Assembly (NCBI GenBank): GCA_900095095.1
Contig: FMBT01000459.1
Location: 1-64,000, forward strand
DNA length: 64,000 nt
Source: Fragilariopsis cylindrus CCMP1102
Taxonomy: Eukaryota > Bacillariophyta > Bacillariophyceae > Bacillariales > Bacillariaceae
Direction: 5' to 3'
In this document: positions 63,670-64,000 of the stretch, one piece after another
How positions within the stretch are numbered: position 1 is the stretch's first letter
Layout: every line of letters begins with the position of its first letter
The notes under the pieces: model-generated
What the model was told of the DNA's origin: nothing
Database searches by the model: none
Seen by the model: the letters and a program-made list of their open reading frames with translations, nothing else
Program-made: the position numbers and the translations under genes

Positions 63670-63728
63670 GCATTAACCACAAAATGGGCCATTAATGCCC
63701 CAAAACAGGGCTGTCACTTTTGAATAAG
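63670..63728 (-). mobile_element. Relic of the minisatellite TIR element, right part
   Basis: GCATTAACCACAAAATGGGCC, with CCCCAAAAC and CACTTTTG, continues the match to the reverse complement of about 44780-44832, picking up exactly where the left part stops at the retroelement boundary. Confidence 0.75.
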
Positions 63729-64000
63729 AAAAAACATGAAAGAAAAATTCGCATTTCGCGATCGGGCCCATTCTTGTCATCGCTGCACATCATCTCGTTG
63801 AATTCATTGGTCGTACATTACATGCGACGCGAAATTTTTTTCTCTTTTTCTGCGAATAACAGTACGTACTTCAAGTACTCTGTGACGTAACTGTACAGAG
63901 CTATTCGCAACTCACATTTTCAAACGTCAGTAAAACAAAACAAAACAACAACACTACAGTAGCTACTGTAAAACAACAACTACAAAACACAACGAAGTAC
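63729..64000. other. Window-end spacer
   Basis: AT-rich DNA with TACAGTA/TACTGTA at 63955-63970 and a weak inverted repeat (TGCGAATA at about 63862, TATTCGCA at about 63902). No gene recognised. Confidence 0.5.

Larger units (their letters stand above)
57993..63674 (-). mobile_element. Ty3/Gypsy LTR retrotransposon, looks whole, recent
   Basis: LTR to LTR 57998-63669 (5.67 kb), flanked by the 5-bp target duplication GCATT (57993-57997 and 63670-63674). LTRs are 210 bp, begin TGT and end ACA, and differ at one position I can see, so the insertion is recent. Gag then Pol lie on the minus strand in the order protease, RT, RNase H, integrase, which is the Ty3/Gypsy order. The leader between the LTR and gag is only about 57 bp, and no standard TGG primer-binding site is obvious. 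No envelope-like ORF. Confidence 0.95.

Noticed and set aside
1-64000. tRNA, rRNA, CRISPR or bacterial-type operons
   Set aside because: No cloverleaf with a proper T-arm, no rRNA core words and no spacer-repeat array found; gene structure is eukaryotic.

Overview
The window looks like nuclear DNA of a photosynthetic stramenopile, most likely a diatom. Reasons: spliceosomal introns of about 75-390 bp with GTAAGT-like donors; proteins with a signal peptide followed by an Ala-Phe motif (the bipartite plastid presequence of diatoms); a heat-shock-factor-type DNA-binding domain; FAS1 proteins; an HMG-box protein; very heavy Gln/Asn/Ser/Asp homopolymer content; and a Ty3/Gypsy retroelement. There are no prokaryotic operons, no CRISPR array and no rRNA or tRNA gene that I could see. 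The species is not identified.

Layout. 1-5.4 kb: 3' part of a BEACH/WD40 gene (+). 6-15.9 kb: an RRM+TPR protein (-), a small one-helix membrane protein (+), a possible plastid membrane protein (-), a two-helix membrane protein (+) and an ArfGAP (-). 16-19 kb: gene-poor, with a dispersed repeat. 19-24 kb: two FAS1 genes (+) flank a plastid-presequence gene (-). 24.7-31 kb: two secreted-protein genes in tandem (-), an Ala-rich multi-exon protein and an S53/S8-like protease; each has a copy of the same dispersed repeat at its 3' end. 32.5-44 kb: a secreted or anchored protein (+), an acidic protein (-), a divergent HSF-like protein (-), a Stowaway-like MITE and a 1,479-residue acidic low-complexity ORF (-). 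44.5-46.6 kb: a DNA element with terminal inverted repeats and an internal minisatellite. 48.5-52 kb: a conserved-looking unknown (+), two poorly preserved gene pieces and a small basic protein (-). 52.8-56.1 kb: an HMG-box protein (-). 57.7-63.7 kb: a young, whole-looking Ty3/Gypsy element (-) nested in a relic of the 44.5-kb element.

Most useful observations: (1) the protease gene makes sense only with a two-nucleotide micro-exon between two ordinary ~100-bp introns; (2) the Ala-rich gene carries a run of phase-1/phase-1 mini-exons; (3) the Ty3/Gypsy insertion has a GCATT target duplication and interrupts a copy of the minisatellite-bearing TIR element; (4) intergenic DNA is crowded with TACTGTA/TACAGTA; (5) a 58-bp hairpin lies just past the HMG gene.

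The genes do not form an obvious pathway. The closest to a functional neighbourhood is 19-34 kb, where five genes encode predicted secreted or surface proteins (two FAS1, one Ala-rich, one protease, one anchored unknown), two of them with Lys/Ser clusters like those of silica-associated diatom proteins. That link is inference. Exon joins were worked out by hand from splice signals and reading phase; a few places show one-base frame slips, recorded in the entries.
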